Source: Flavobacteriales bacterium (lineage in GTDB: Bacteria > Bacteroidota > Bacteroidia > Flavobacteriales_F > PHOS-HE28). From it: a DNA stretch of 64,000 bases. Under the pieces are notes generated by a model. It did not search any database and had not been told where the DNA came from. It saw only the letters and a program-made list of their open reading frames with translations. This document shows positions 6,845-15,880 of this stretch, piece after piece. Each line of letters starts with the position of its first letter. Position 1 is the stretch's first letter. The DNA lies in assembly GCA_016705955.1 (NCBI GenBank), contig JADJKO010000002.1, positions 744,001 through 808,000 of the forward strand. The letters run 5' to 3'. The position numbers and the translations under genes were made by a program.

Positions 6845-8107
6845 TCACGGCACGATGAGCCGGCCTGCGGTACGCCGCCCGGATGTTCCGGTGAGGCGCC
6901 ACAGGATCGTTCCGCGCGCAGCGTCCGGAAGTGCATAGCGCTGCGATCCGCTGACCACCCACAGAGCGAGCGCACGGCCTTGTGTATCGAGGACCTCCAG
7001 CAGACCGGATGTGGCTGAAACAACGATCATGTTCACTCCACCGGATGCTTCGAGCTTGACAACCGGGCCAGCGGAAGTGCTCGCGTCCGCGACCGAGGCC
7101 GCAAGATCGATCATGATCTGGAGTGTGTCCGTCCTGCCGCACACATCGGCCACGATCAGCGTGACCGTATAGGCGCCGGTGTTCGCATAGGTATGCATCG
7201 GATCGACATCCGTGCTGATGGCGCCATCCCCGAAGTGCCATTCCTGTGAAACCGCTCCGGTGGTGTTGTTCGCGAAGAGCGCGTCGTTCCCGCCCACGTT
7301 GTTCCAGCTCGCTTCGGCAACAGGATCGTTCACACCGATATTCCATTCCTCACTCGTGAGCACCACGCCGGATGCCAGCGTACGGATGATCGCTGCTTGT
7401 CCTGCGGGCATTCCACCGGGTTCGGAGGTGGCCGGTTCGCACGTGCGGCGGAAGATCGTCGCGCACAAGGTGCTCGCGGCGATGTAGCTGCCGATGATGT
7501 TCGGGTGGCTGCCATCGCTGTACAAGCCCATGGCCGGGAATTGTTCGCGGTGCTGCCGCCACACCTCGCCGACGGGCGCGCACCACGCGCTATTGTCCAC
7601 GGCCATCTGCACGTAGCTCTCGTGCAAGCGCTGCTGCATGCCTTCGTATGTACACACCGGAGGCCAACTCGCGCAATTGGTGTCGTCACCGTTCTCCTTT
7701 CCCCAGGTCATCATGTAGATCACTTCCACGCAAGGGTTGGCTGCACGGGCCTGTTGTGCCAGTTGCGCGGCGTACGGGTAACAATCGGTCGCCACCTGTG
7801 CAGGAGGGAAGGAGGGAAGTTGGCTCTGCTCCTGGAGCACCACGTAGTCCCAATCGCCTTGGGCAAGTGCGGCGGTGGTAGCAGGAAGCGTGGTGTGCCC
7901 TTGGAAGGTGTAGCCCCCGGGAGCCGACATGCCGGTCTGCACGGCCTCGCCCATGCTGGCTGCGAGTTGGGTGAAAAGGCCCGGCAGGTCGTTGACATAG
8001 GTGAAGCTGTTGCCGATGAAGAGTACGCGCGTGTTCTGCGCATGGACCTCCACGCTGATGATCAGGAAGAGAACGACAGATGGAAGGAATGTACGACGCA
8101 TGCTCAT
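6845..8107 (-). CDS. Secreted SGNH hydrolase with PKD domain
   Basis: 420 aa with an N-terminal signal peptide ending near VEVHAQ. An SGNH/GDSL-type hydrolase domain follows: block I is IGNSFTY (Ser34), a VVLQEQSQ block lies in the middle, and a DGSHPN block V carries the Asp-His pair. A PKD domain follows (WHFGDGAIS... HTY...G.YTVTLIV). The last 70 residues resemble a short T9SS C-terminal tail (LLEVLDTQGRAL... RLIVP). Likely an extracellular esterase or carbohydrate esterase; the substrate is unknown. It overlaps the preceding DUF1801 gene by 4 bases, so the two are probably co-transcribed. Confidence 0.82.
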   Translation of the reverse strand: MSMRRTFLPSVVLFLIISVEVHAQNTRVLFIGNSFTYVNDLPGLFTQLAASMGEAVQTGMSAPGGYTFQGHTTLPATTAALAQGDWDYVVLQEQSQLPSFPPAQVATDCYPYAAQLAQQARAANPCVEVIYMMTWGKENGDDTNCASWPPVCTYEGMQQRLHESYVQMAVDNSAWCAPVGEVWRQHREQFPAMGLYSDGSHPNIIGSYIAASTLCATIFRRTCEPATSEPGGMPAGQAAIIRTLASGVVLTSEEWNIGVNDPVAEASWNNVGGNDALFANNTTGAVSQEWHFGDGAISTDVDPMHTYANTGAYTVTLIVADVCGRTDTLQIMIDLAASVADASTSAGPVVKLEASGGVNMIVVSATSGLLEVLDTQGRALALWVVSGSQRYALPDAARGTILWRLTGTSGRRTAGRLIVP

Positions 8108-8508
8108 GAACGAACGGTTTGTCTACGAGATGCGCCGGGCTTCGCGATCACTTGGCTCAAAGCCGATTGATTGCCGATGTACTTCACGATCCGGTCGATC
8201 AGGTCGTAGGTGGTTGTTTCGAGTCGCTTGAAACGAATGCACGACTTGCCGCGATCGTAGATCTTCAAGTCGTTCTTGAAGGCATCGAGCAGGTCGTAGT
8301 GCATGACGTACAAGGCCATGAAGTGCTTCTGGCTGGCGATCGCACACATCGGTTCACCATCCAAGTGGAAGGTCGGCATGTTGTAGTGCATGTCCTCCGT
8401 GGCGCTTGGCCAGATCCTCTGGATCAATTTCCGGATCGCCAACAACGCGTCGCGTCGATCACCGGGTAATGCACCATAATAGAGATCGAGTTCGAGTGCG
8501 GACTTCAT
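8104..8508 (-). CDS. DUF1801 / YdhG-like domain protein
   Basis: 134 aa. The pattern YYGALPGDRRDALLAIRKLIQ...P.A.EDMHYNMPTF and later ALYVMHYDLLDAF and KSCIRFKRLE matches the DUF1801 (YdhG/YjbR-related) fold, whose members are sometimes called iron chaperones. Biochemical role not established. The stop overlaps the start of the SGNH hydrolase gene. Confidence 0.8.
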   Translation of the reverse strand: MKSALELDLYYGALPGDRRDALLAIRKLIQRIWPSATEDMHYNMPTFHLDGEPMCAIASQKHFMALYVMHYDLLDAFKNDLKIYDRGKSCIRFKRLETTTYDLIDRIVKYIGNQSALSQVIAKPGASRRQTVRS

Positions 8509-8584
8509 CGGGGCGTTGAAGTTCGCAAAAAGAGCGGACCCTGAACGAACGACCTAACGGTTCATCCGCGCGATCGATCTGCGG

Positions 8585-9172
8585 CTAAGTGATCGCCTTC
8601 TTCGCGCGCAACCACAATTCACGACCGGCACGTGGAGCGATGGAATTGTAGCATGGTTCCATGGACGCCTCATCGAACCACTTCTTGAAGAGCGGTTCGT
8701 AGTCTGCCTTCGATCCGCCGAAGGGTGGCTTGTCGGAGTCCAGTGCATCGTTGAAGAGCACACCGACCAATACGCCACCGGGCTTGAGGAGTTGGTGCAT
8801 GCGCGCCACGTATGCGGGCCGTAGCGTGGGATCGAGCGCACAGAAGAAGGTCTGTTCCAGGATCACATCGTACGCGGCCGCATGTGCGAAGAAGTCGCCG
8901 GTGATCAAGTGATCCTGCGGGAAGTCGGGGCAACGCGCCAGCAGGCCCTTGAACGGTGCATCCGTAAGATCGATGACGAACACGTTCCGGAACCCGATGC
9001 GATGGGCGTACTCTGCTTCCCACGAACGGCCACCGCCCGGGGTCAGGATGCGGAGATCCTTGTCGGTGAGTTGATCCAGGAATTCCTTCAGCGGAGTGGA
9101 TGGTGCGCCGAGATCCCAGCTGGCATCTTCGTTGATGTAGCGCCCTTCCCAATAGTTGCGGTCGAGTTGCAT
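8585..9172 (-). CDS. TPMT-like SAM-dependent methyltransferase
   Basis: 195 aa of the thiopurine S-methyltransferase-like family. It has an N-terminal YWEGRY and WDLG region, SAM-binding PGGGRSWEAEY (about residues 45-55), VIDLTDAPFKGL, and YDVILEQTFFCALDP. These bacterial members often methylate thiols, halides or small toxic anions; the substrate here cannot be read from sequence. It is followed on the same strand by a small gap and the DUF1801 gene. Confidence 0.85.
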   Translation of the reverse strand: MQLDRNYWEGRYINEDASWDLGAPSTPLKEFLDQLTDKDLRILTPGGGRSWEAEYAHRIGFRNVFVIDLTDAPFKGLLARCPDFPQDHLITGDFFAHAAAYDVILEQTFFCALDPTLRPAYVARMHQLLKPGGVLVGVLFNDALDSDKPPFGGSKADYEPLFKKWFDEASMEPCYNSIAPRAGRELWLRAKKAIT

Positions 9173-9182
9173 ATGGATGGAT

Positions 9183-10637
9183 TCAGGTCCGTTTTACCAA
9201 CCGCACCACATTCTCCACGTGGTACGTGTGCGGGAACATATCGATCGGTCGCACGAAGTCGATCCGGTAGTGATCGTTGAGGATCGCGAGATCGCGGGCT
9301 TGGGTCGCGGGATTGCAACTCACGTACACGATGCGGACAGGATCCAGTTCGAGCAAGTGGCGCACCACGGGTTCATCCATGCCCGCGCGGGGTGGATCGG
9401 TCACGACCACATCGGGCTTGCCGTGCTCGCGCACGAAGTCCGGCGTCAAGGTCTTCTTCATATCACCGGAAGTGAAGCTGACGTTGCCGATGCCGTTCAG
9501 CTCCGCGTTCACACGTGCATCGGCAACGCTTTCGGGGACGAGTTCCAATCCTGCCACATGTTTCGCGTTCCCCGCGAGGAAGAGCGTGATGCTTCCCGCG
9601 CCGCAATAAAGGTCGTACACATTCTCGTTGCCGGTGAGTTGGGCCAGATCGCGCGTGATGCGGTACATGGCCATGGTCTGCTCCGGGTTGGTCTGGAAGA
9701 AGGTCTTGGGTCCGATGCGGAATTTCAACGGCCTTCCACCCGGACCGTCCGGCAATTCCTCCACGAGGTGATCGCGACCGTGGAAGGTGTTCATCTGCAG
9801 ATCGTAGATCGTATCGTTCTTCTTTTCGTTGATCGTCCACATCACCGAGGTGAGTTGTGGAAAGCGTGCGACCATCGCGGACAAGAGTCCTTCGCGCGCG
9901 GCCACGTCCTCATGACCCAATGCCAACAACACCATGCATTCGCCGGTGGTGGTGGTGCGGATCAGCAGGGTGCGCAGGAAGCCGGTGTGCTCGCGGATGT
10001 TGTAGAAGGAGAGGTCATGCGTGCGCGCATGTTCACGCACGAACGCGCGGATGGCATCGCTGGGTTGCGGCTGTAAGTGGCATTGGTTGATGTCCAGCAC
10101 GCGGTCGAAGCGCATGGGGATGTGGAATCCCAGTGCGTTGCGGTCGGTCGTCATCCCGGCCTCCGAACCTGGAGTGTCCTGCGAACCGATCTCTTCCTTG
10201 GTGAACCACCGGCTGTTGCTGAAGGTGAATTCCAACTTGTTCCGGTAGTGCGTGAGGCCGGGTGATGGCATGATCGGCTCCAAGGCGGGAAGCTCTAAGC
10301 CGCCGAGCCTTTCCAGGTTATCGATCACCTGCTGCTGCTTGTACTCGAGTTGCTTCGGGTAGGAGAGGTCCTGCCACTTGCAACCGCCGCACGTGCCGAA
10401 GTGCGGGCAGAACGGCGTGACGCGATCCGGCGATGGCGTGACGATCCGTATCGCAGTCGCTTCCGCGTAGCTCTTCTTCTTCTTCAGCACGCGGAGATCG
10501 GCTACATCGCCCGGCACCGCGCCGGTCACGAAGACGACGAGGCCATCCACCTTCGCCAACGATTTGCCGTTCGCGCCAGCGCCGGTGATGGGCACGGCTT
10601 CCCAGATGATGGTCTCTTTCGGTTTGCCTCGGCGCAT
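9183..10637 (-). CDS. rlmD: 23S rRNA (uracil-C5)-methyltransferase, RlmD/RumA family
   Basis: 484 aa. An N-terminal TRAM-like domain (about 8-65) precedes the iron-sulfur ligand cluster CPHFGTCGGC (C77, C83, C86), with a probable fourth Cys in NQCHL. The Rossmann methyltransferase domain has NVYDLYCGAGSITLFLA, TDPPRAGMD and the catalytic-cysteine motif VYVSCNPAT. The family makes m5U in 23S rRNA, typically at 1939. The ATG at 10637 fits the family; the open frame upstream runs through a repeat. The C-terminal end lies 10 bases from the TPMT-like start. Confidence 0.92.
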   Translation of the reverse strand: MRRGKPKETIIWEAVPITGAGANGKSLAKVDGLVVFVTGAVPGDVADLRVLKKKKSYAEATAIRIVTPSPDRVTPFCPHFGTCGGCKWQDLSYPKQLEYKQQQVIDNLERLGGLELPALEPIMPSPGLTHYRNKLEFTFSNSRWFTKEEIGSQDTPGSEAGMTTDRNALGFHIPMRFDRVLDINQCHLQPQPSDAIRAFVREHARTHDLSFYNIREHTGFLRTLLIRTTTTGECMVLLALGHEDVAAREGLLSAMVARFPQLTSVMWTINEKKNDTIYDLQMNTFHGRDHLVEELPDGPGGRPLKFRIGPKTFFQTNPEQTMAMYRITRDLAQLTGNENVYDLYCGAGSITLFLAGNAKHVAGLELVPESVADARVNAELNGIGNVSFTSGDMKKTLTPDFVREHGKPDVVVTDPPRAGMDEPVVRHLLELDPVRIVYVSCNPATQARDLAILNDHYRIDFVRPIDMFPHTYHVENVVRLVKRT

Positions 10638-10667
10638 GAGTGGTGTTAGCGGGGTGGCAAAGATGGG

Positions 10668-10745
10668 GAGGTGGTTGGTCGTGGTGAAGGTTGTTCGTTG
10701 TTCGGTCTGATGGTGCGAGAACGCACAACCTCCAACACGAACAAC
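10668..10745. repeat. GAACAACC-family repeat cluster
   Basis: Contains GGTCGTGGTGAAGGTTG and, further on, CCAACACGAACAACC, a degenerate inverted pair. Upstream of rlmD. Confidence 0.6.
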
Positions 10746-10795
10746 CGCCATTACCGCAGGTGGAACTGAATCTGGGTTGACCTGTTAGCCGCTGC

Positions 10796-10995
10796 GACCC
10801 CTTCGGGGTCGTCATCACCCTCCGTTCACAATGGCTACATGCTGTGACTCCTTCGGGGTCTCTGCACTTCGCGATCACAACGTGTGCGGATCGAGGGGTT
10901 GCCATTGAACACTTCCAAGATCCTATTCCGACCCCGAAGGGGTCACAGCTTGTAGAAATGATAACCCCGATAGACCGCCCGACCCCAACGGGGTC
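10796..10995. repeat. Four GACCCCnnnGGGGTC palindromes
   Basis: Palindromes at 10796-10810, 10846-10860 (one arm mutated), 10930-10944 and 10981-10995, each with a 3-base centre and often flanked by TGC/GCA. The spacing is 36-70 bases. The same family forms a larger array at 55850-56430. Confidence 0.8.
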
Positions 10996-11044
10996 GCAGT
11001 CGCGGTCCTCTTCGGTTCTCGGTGCGTAGGCCATACCCTCCACC

Positions 11045-11140
11045 CACCCGAACAACCATCAACCTTCAACACGGACAACCCCCTTCGCGAGCAACCCCGG
11101 GTCATGCCCGGGGCAGGCTCAATCACGAACAACGACACAT
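11045..11140. repeat. Further GAACAACC-family copies upstream of def
   Basis: Includes CGAACAACC, CTTCAACACGGACAACC and CACGAACAAC, and a small GC hairpin CCCGGG...CCCGGGG. No gene is evident between rlmD and def. Confidence 0.5.
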
Positions 11141-11160
11141 CTCCTCCCACGCTCCCGCGC

Positions 11161-11168
11161 TATTTTCG
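11161..11168 (+). promoter_or_regulatory. Putative -7 box of def
   Basis: TATTTTCG lies 10 bases before the def ATG. It matches TAnnTTTG except for one base. Confidence 0.4.
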
Positions 11169-11178
11169 CACCCCGAAA

Positions 11179-11754
11179 ATGATCCTGCCCATTCGCGCAT
11201 ACGGCGACCCGGTCCTGAAGAAGGTCGCTGCTGACATTGAACCCGGCCACCCGGGCTTGGAGCAATTGATCGCGGACATGTTCGAGACGATGTACGAGGC
11301 CAGTGGGGTGGGATTGGCCGCGCCGCAAGTAGGCCAGAGCGTACGGCTCTTCATTGTGGATGCTTCACCTTTCGCGGAGGACGAGGACGGAAAGCCGACC
11401 AAGGACGCGCACTTGAAGGACTTCAAGCGGATCTTCATCAATCCGTACATCGTCGAGGAGGAAGGCGAGGAGTGGCCGTTCGAGGAGGGCTGTTTGAGCA
11501 TTCCGAACATCCGCGAGGAGGTGAACCGCCAGCCGAAGATCGTGATGCAATACCAGGACGAGAATTTCAAGGAACACGAAGAGACCTTCGAAGGATTCGC
11601 GGCGCGTGTGATCCAACACGAGCACGATCATTTGGACGGTGTGCTCTTCGTGGACCACCTTCCCGCCTTGCGCCGCCGTCTGTTGCAAGGCAAATTGCGC
11701 GACATTTCCCGCGGTAAGACGGATGTGAAATACAAAATGAGATTCCCCGGATGA
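11179..11754 (+). CDS. def: Peptide deformylase
   Basis: 191 aa. It removes the formyl group from N-terminal formyl-Met of nascent proteins. All three signature motifs are present: GVGLAAPQ (43-50), EGCLSIP (103-109, metal ligand C105) and QHEHDH (146-151, metal ligands H147 and H151, with a catalytic Glu). An acidic insert (about 66-80) precedes the second motif, as in other Bacteroidota enzymes. The ATG at 11179 is chosen because upstream translated sequence is repeat DNA. The stop overlaps the start of the next gene (ATGATGA). Confidence 0.95.
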   Translation: MILPIRAYGDPVLKKVAADIEPGHPGLEQLIADMFETMYEASGVGLAAPQVGQSVRLFIVDASPFAEDEDGKPTKDAHLKDFKRIFINPYIVEEEGEEWPFEEGCLSIPNIREEVNRQPKIVMQYQDENFKEHEETFEGFAARVIQHEHDHLDGVLFVDHLPALRRRLLQGKLRDISRGKTDVKYKMRFPG

Positions 11755-12308
11755 TGAAGAACTTGATCTCTCGTACCGTGCTCGCCTTTGCGCCAGCACT
11801 CCTGATCGCGTGTGGTGGTGGCGATGCCGCGCCCGATGCGAAACTGACCGAAGCGCGTACGCGCATCCGTGCGATGGAGGATTCGCTCTTTGAGCACCAC
11901 GCCTTCGATCGGCGCAGCGCGCAGGCCATGGTGGACGTGTACAAGGCCTATGTGGCCGCGTACCCGCAGGATAGCCTCGCGCCGGAGTTCCTGTTCCGCG
12001 CGGCGGGCACCGTGAAGTCGATGGGTGACCCCGAGCAGAGCATCACGATCTATGATCGCATCGTGCAGGACTACCCGAGCTGGAAGCGACTGGTGGACGT
12101 GCTGTACATGAAGGCGCTCACGCTGGATGATGACCTGGACCGCGATGGCGAGGCCAAGGTGATCTACGAGCAGGTGATCAACAACTTCCCGGGCCATCCG
12201 TTCGCGCGGGACTCGAAGGCGATGATCGAGAACCTCGGCTTGACGGATGAGGAGCTCATCGCGAAGTTCAAGGCGATGAACCCGGACAGTTCCGCGGCGG
12301 TGCAGTAG
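11751..12308 (+). CDS. TPR-like lipoprotein
   Basis: 185 aa. The signal peptide ends in a lipobox, LLIAC, with the lipidated Cys at 21. The mature part has helical repeats of tetratricopeptide type: MVDVYKAYVAAYPQDSLAPEFLFRAAG, then ITIYDRIVQDYPSW and AKVIYEQVINNFPGHPFARDS. This resembles BamD/YbgF-type TPR periplasmic lipoproteins, but it is too short to be BamD, which is at 39.7 kb. It overlaps the def stop codon by 4 bases, so they are probably co-transcribed. Confidence 0.75.
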   Translation: MMKNLISRTVLAFAPALLIACGGGDAAPDAKLTEARTRIRAMEDSLFEHHAFDRRSAQAMVDVYKAYVAAYPQDSLAPEFLFRAAGTVKSMGDPEQSITIYDRIVQDYPSWKRLVDVLYMKALTLDDDLDRDGEAKVIYEQVINNFPGHPFARDSKAMIENLGLTDEELIAKFKAMNPDSSAAVQ

Positions 12309-12402
12309 GGTTCAAATAGAGTATATCGAGGGCCTTTAACCGTCCCTCCTTCGTCGGGACAGGCTCCGACGCGGAGAACGCAGAGAAACAAGCTGCGATA
12401 AC

Positions 12403-13701
12403 TCAGGCGTTCGTTGCGAACGCTGGTGCCAAGCGCAGTTGGCCTTTGCCGACGATGCCCACCGCACGTCCGGTGAAGCGCTGGCCGAGGAAGGGCGTGT
12501 TGTGCGAACGGCTGGGCAGATCGTCCTCGGCGCAGACCCAATCCGCTTCCGGTTCGAACAAGGCGATATCGGCGACCGCGCCTTCTTCGACGTGCAGGGC
12601 GGGAAGGCCAAGCACCGCGCGCGGCCCGTGTGTGAGCCGATGGATGATGCGGCGCAAGGGCGTGCTCCCTTTCAACGCTGTGTTCGCCACCGCGAAGGCG
12701 GTTTCCAGACCGATGATGCCGAAGGCAGCCTGACCGAATTCGATCACCTTGTGTTCGCGGTCCTCGGGGCGGTGGTCGCTCACGATCGCGTCGATGGTGC
12801 CGTCCTTCACGCCTTCACGCAGCGCATCGATGTGTTCGCTGCTGCGCAACGGCGGCATCACTTTGTACATGCTTTCGAAGCCGCGCACGCAGCCATCGTC
12901 GAGCAGGAGATTGTAGGCGGCCACGGAAGCGGTCACGTTCACCTTGCGTGCCTTCGCTTGGCGCACCAGTTCCACGCTTTCCGCCGTGCTGATGGTGGCG
13001 AGGTGCAAGTTGCCGCCGGTGTATTCCGCAAGGGCGATATCACGCATCACGGCCATTGCTTCGGCAGCGGGAGGTAGGCCGCGTAGTCCGAGCCGAGTGC
13101 TCATGGGGCCTTCGTGCATCATCGCCTTTGCCGCGAGGTCCGGGTCCTGCGGGAAGCTCATCACCGGCGTGCTTGCTCCGGGCAATCCTTGCACGTATTG
13201 CAGGGCGAGAAGCATCAAGCGACTGTTGCGCACCACGTGCTGATCATCCGCGAACGCGACCGCACCGGCTTGGCGCATGTCGTGCAATTCCGCGAGTTGC
13301 TTGCCGGCGAGTTCCTTGGTGATGGCGCCGATCGGCAACAAGGTGACGGGATGGTCTGCCGCACGGCGCAGAACGTATTCGATCCCACCGCGACCATCCA
13401 TGGTCGGCGTGGTGCTGGGTAGCAAACACACGGTGGTGAACCCACCGGCGGCGGCGGCATCGAGACCGTTGGCGATGCCTTGCTTCCATTCCTCACCGGG
13501 ATCGCGGAAGTGGACGCGCAGGTCCACCCAACCCGGACTGGCGTGGAGTCCTTTGATCACGAGTTCCTTGCCAGCACTTTTGGAAAGCCGCTTGCCGATC
13601 CGCACTACGCGGCCTTTGGAAATGTGGATATCCACGACTTCGTCGTGGTGCGGACCACCGGGGTCCGTGACGTGTACTTGCCGGAGGATCACATCGCTCA
13701 T
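12403..13701 (-). CDS. Dihydroorotase-like protein with degenerate active site
   Basis: 432 aa of the amidohydrolase superfamily, closest to type I dihydroorotases. The first metal motif, normally DxHxHxR.PG, reads DLRVHFRDPG, so the first metal His is Arg62. The segment where an HxED-type His is expected reads VMSFPQDPDL, and the usual HxxHxST reads HLATIST. SDHRPED keeps the late Asp. With several ligands missing it is probably a non-catalytic dihydroorotase homologue, like PyrC' partners of aspartate transcarbamoylase, or it has changed function. Its start overlaps the stop of the BatA-like gene (ATGA), implying translational coupling. Confidence 0.75.
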   Translation of the reverse strand: MSDVILRQVHVTDPGGPHHDEVVDIHISKGRVVRIGKRLSKSAGKELVIKGLHASPGWVDLRVHFRDPGEEWKQGIANGLDAAAAGGFTTVCLLPSTTPTMDGRGGIEYVLRRAADHPVTLLPIGAITKELAGKQLAELHDMRQAGAVAFADDQHVVRNSRLMLLALQYVQGLPGASTPVMSFPQDPDLAAKAMMHEGPMSTRLGLRGLPPAAEAMAVMRDIALAEYTGGNLHLATISTAESVELVRQAKARKVNVTASVAAYNLLLDDGCVRGFESMYKVMPPLRSSEHIDALREGVKDGTIDAIVSDHRPEDREHKVIEFGQAAFGIIGLETAFAVANTALKGSTPLRRIIHRLTHGPRAVLGLPALHVEEGAVADIALFEPEADWVCAEDDLPSRSHNTPFLGQRFTGRAVGIVGKGQLRLAPAFATNA

Positions 13702-15737
13702 CGGGTAGCGCGCAAGAGGATCGTTTCCGTGGCCAGGAAGAGCAGCGCGAGGAGGATGAACCACTTCCACAGTTTGCGCCCCTGGTCCAGTTCGGCCAAA
13801 CGTAGCGAAAGATCGCCCGTGGCGTCGTCCAGGATCGTGTAGCTGGTCAGTCCGCGTTGCTCCAGCTGGGTCTTGAGTTCATCGGCCGTCATGGCGCCGA
13901 GGTCGCTTTCGGCGCGTGCGCGGTCCAAGGCGATCAGGCGCAGGGTATCGCCATTCACGGTGAGTGCATAAGGCCCGGGTGGCAAGGCCTCATCATGAAT
14001 GGAAAGCGCTGTTCCCGCTGGGGAACGACGTACCTCGGGAATGATGTCGATGCCACCGGGACCGACGAGGTGTGGTGGTTTCTCCCCGGAGATCTCCAAG
14101 CCTTGGAGTTGGATCACAGCATCAGCGCCGATGGTGTAGCGCAAAGGGCCCATGGGGCGCGCGAGCTCGGCCATGCGCAAGAGCGAAGTGGCGAAGAGCG
14201 CGTGGCGTGTGAGGTTCCCCGCGCGTTCGGCGAGTGGCGAGGCGCAGATGTACACGCTTCCATGACCGGGATCGCAACGCACGAGGTAGGGGTTGCCATC
14301 CTGTGATCGCAAGAGGACATCGCTTCCGGGCGGCGGGCGCACGCTCCAACGCTCGTGCGAGGCAGGCAGATCCACATTGCGTGGCATGCTCTGGAAGACA
14401 TCGCGGTAGAAAGGGTGCTCCAGGTCGATGCGTTCCACGCGAACGAGTCCGGTATCCATGCGCGATGGCGGTGCCACGCTGAAGGCGCCGAAGAGCGCGG
14501 TGTAGCCCTGTGGTTCGCCACCACTGGGTGGGAAGATGGCCAAGCTGCCGCCGCCATCCACGTATTCGACGAGTGTCTGGGCCGTGCCGCTGGCCACTTC
14601 AGGCAGTGCATTCAGGATCACGAGATCCTGCGAGGCCAATTTCGCCAGATCCACTTCGCGATACGGACTCTGCGAAAAGCGGTGCGTGCTATCACCGCTG
14701 AAGACCGCCGCGATCGCACGGTCGCCGGGTGCATCGTTCGCGGTGAGTGTCAGGATCTGCAAGCGTTCGATCGTGGTGTACGCGATCCACACCTTGTCGT
14801 CGAAGGTCACCGGTTGGTCCGTCACGGTCACTTCGCCCCAGTGATGACCGGCCACATCGTTCGTGAACTTCAACACGGTGTCCACACTGGATGATGGATC
14901 CACGGAGAAGCTGCCGATCGCGCGTTGCGCACCGTCGATCGCCAGGCGTAACGGAACGTTCACCAATTCCTGCGTGCCGTGGTTGGTGATGGTGACATGC
15001 AGCACTTCGCTCTGGCCCATGCGCCGTACGGGGCTGGCGAACCAGACGGAATCGATGCTGAGGTTCTCCGTATTCGCAGGCGGGATCGGAATGATGGTCG
15101 TGGGGACCGTGGTGTCGTTCACCCAGTTCTGCACATCGGTGATGCTGCGTTGCAGGTCGGTGAAGATGAACGCACGCTTCACCGGCGCATCGCTCGCGGT
15201 CAAGGCCTCGCGCTGACGTGTCATCACCTTGGACAAGAGCCGCGTGTAGGGTGAAGCGTCCGTGCGGGAACTCGCTTCCAATGCCTCTTCGCGGCTCATC
15301 ATCATCTGCTCGCGTCCTTCAAATCGTCCGGTGAGGATCTGGAAGCGATCGGCAGCACTATGCGCCATCACCGCGTCCTGCGCGCCTTTGCGGGCTTGGT
15401 CCAGCAAGCGCCCGTGCGCGTTCTGGCCATCCATGCTGAAGCTGTCATCGATGTAGATCGAGATGGCGCGATCACCGGAACGCTGCGCGCCGGAGGATCC
15501 TGGCAGGTAGGGTTGCGCGAAAGCGAGGACCAGACAGATGATCGCGAGGCAGCGCGCCAAGAGCACCAACCAGTGCTGGATCTTCTTGCGAGCGCGGGTC
15601 TGGCGCGATACCTCGGCGAGGAAGCGCACATTGGGGAAATCGATCCGCTTGAAACGCCGAAGCTGGAAGAGGTGGATGAGCACCGGGATCGCCAGGGCGG
15701 TGAGCGCCCACAGGAAGGCCGGGTACACAAAGGACAT
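13698..15737 (-). CDS. BatA/VWA-domain membrane protein
   Basis: 679 aa. The N-terminus is the BatA domain (FVYPAFLWALTALAIPVLIH, then RRFKRIDFPNVRFL) with a second membrane segment at about 57-75. A von Willebrand A-like domain follows, with a MIDAS motif DDSFS (D97, S99, S101). A long periplasmic region resembles a class I glutamine amidotransferase-like fold, and a final membrane helix sits near the C-terminus (LWKWFILLALLFLATETILL). Such proteins are widespread in Bacteroidota; their role is not settled. The ATG at 15737 follows a TATCTTCG box by 7 bases. Coupled to the dihydroorotase-like gene. Confidence 0.82.
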   Translation of the reverse strand: MSFVYPAFLWALTALAIPVLIHLFQLRRFKRIDFPNVRFLAEVSRQTRARKKIQHWLVLLARCLAIICLVLAFAQPYLPGSSGAQRSGDRAISIYIDDSFSMDGQNAHGRLLDQARKGAQDAVMAHSAADRFQILTGRFEGREQMMMSREEALEASSRTDASPYTRLLSKVMTRQREALTASDAPVKRAFIFTDLQRSITDVQNWVNDTTVPTTIIPIPPANTENLSIDSVWFASPVRRMGQSEVLHVTITNHGTQELVNVPLRLAIDGAQRAIGSFSVDPSSSVDTVLKFTNDVAGHHWGEVTVTDQPVTFDDKVWIAYTTIERLQILTLTANDAPGDRAIAAVFSGDSTHRFSQSPYREVDLAKLASQDLVILNALPEVASGTAQTLVEYVDGGGSLAIFPPSGGEPQGYTALFGAFSVAPPSRMDTGLVRVERIDLEHPFYRDVFQSMPRNVDLPASHERWSVRPPPGSDVLLRSQDGNPYLVRCDPGHGSVYICASPLAERAGNLTRHALFATSLLRMAELARPMGPLRYTIGADAVIQLQGLEISGEKPPHLVGPGGIDIIPEVRRSPAGTALSIHDEALPPGPYALTVNGDTLRLIALDRARAESDLGAMTADELKTQLEQRGLTSYTILDDATGDLSLRLAELDQGRKLWKWFILLALLFLATETILLRATR

Positions 15738-15744
15738 CGGGGGC

Positions 15745-15752
15745 CGAAGATA
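15745..15752 (-). promoter_or_regulatory. Putative -7 box of the BatA-like gene
   Basis: TATCTTCG, 7 bases before the ATG. Confidence 0.4.
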
Positions 15753-15769
15753 GTGGGGGTGTTGAAGGG

Positions 15770-15843
<74 letters not shown>

Positions 15844-15880
15844 CGCAACGATCATCCTACTTCTACCAACTGCTGAACGC

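Noticed and set aside
13857..14306. Open frames within the BatA-like gene
   Set aside because: Shadow frames; the minus-strand protein has clear BatA and VWA features.
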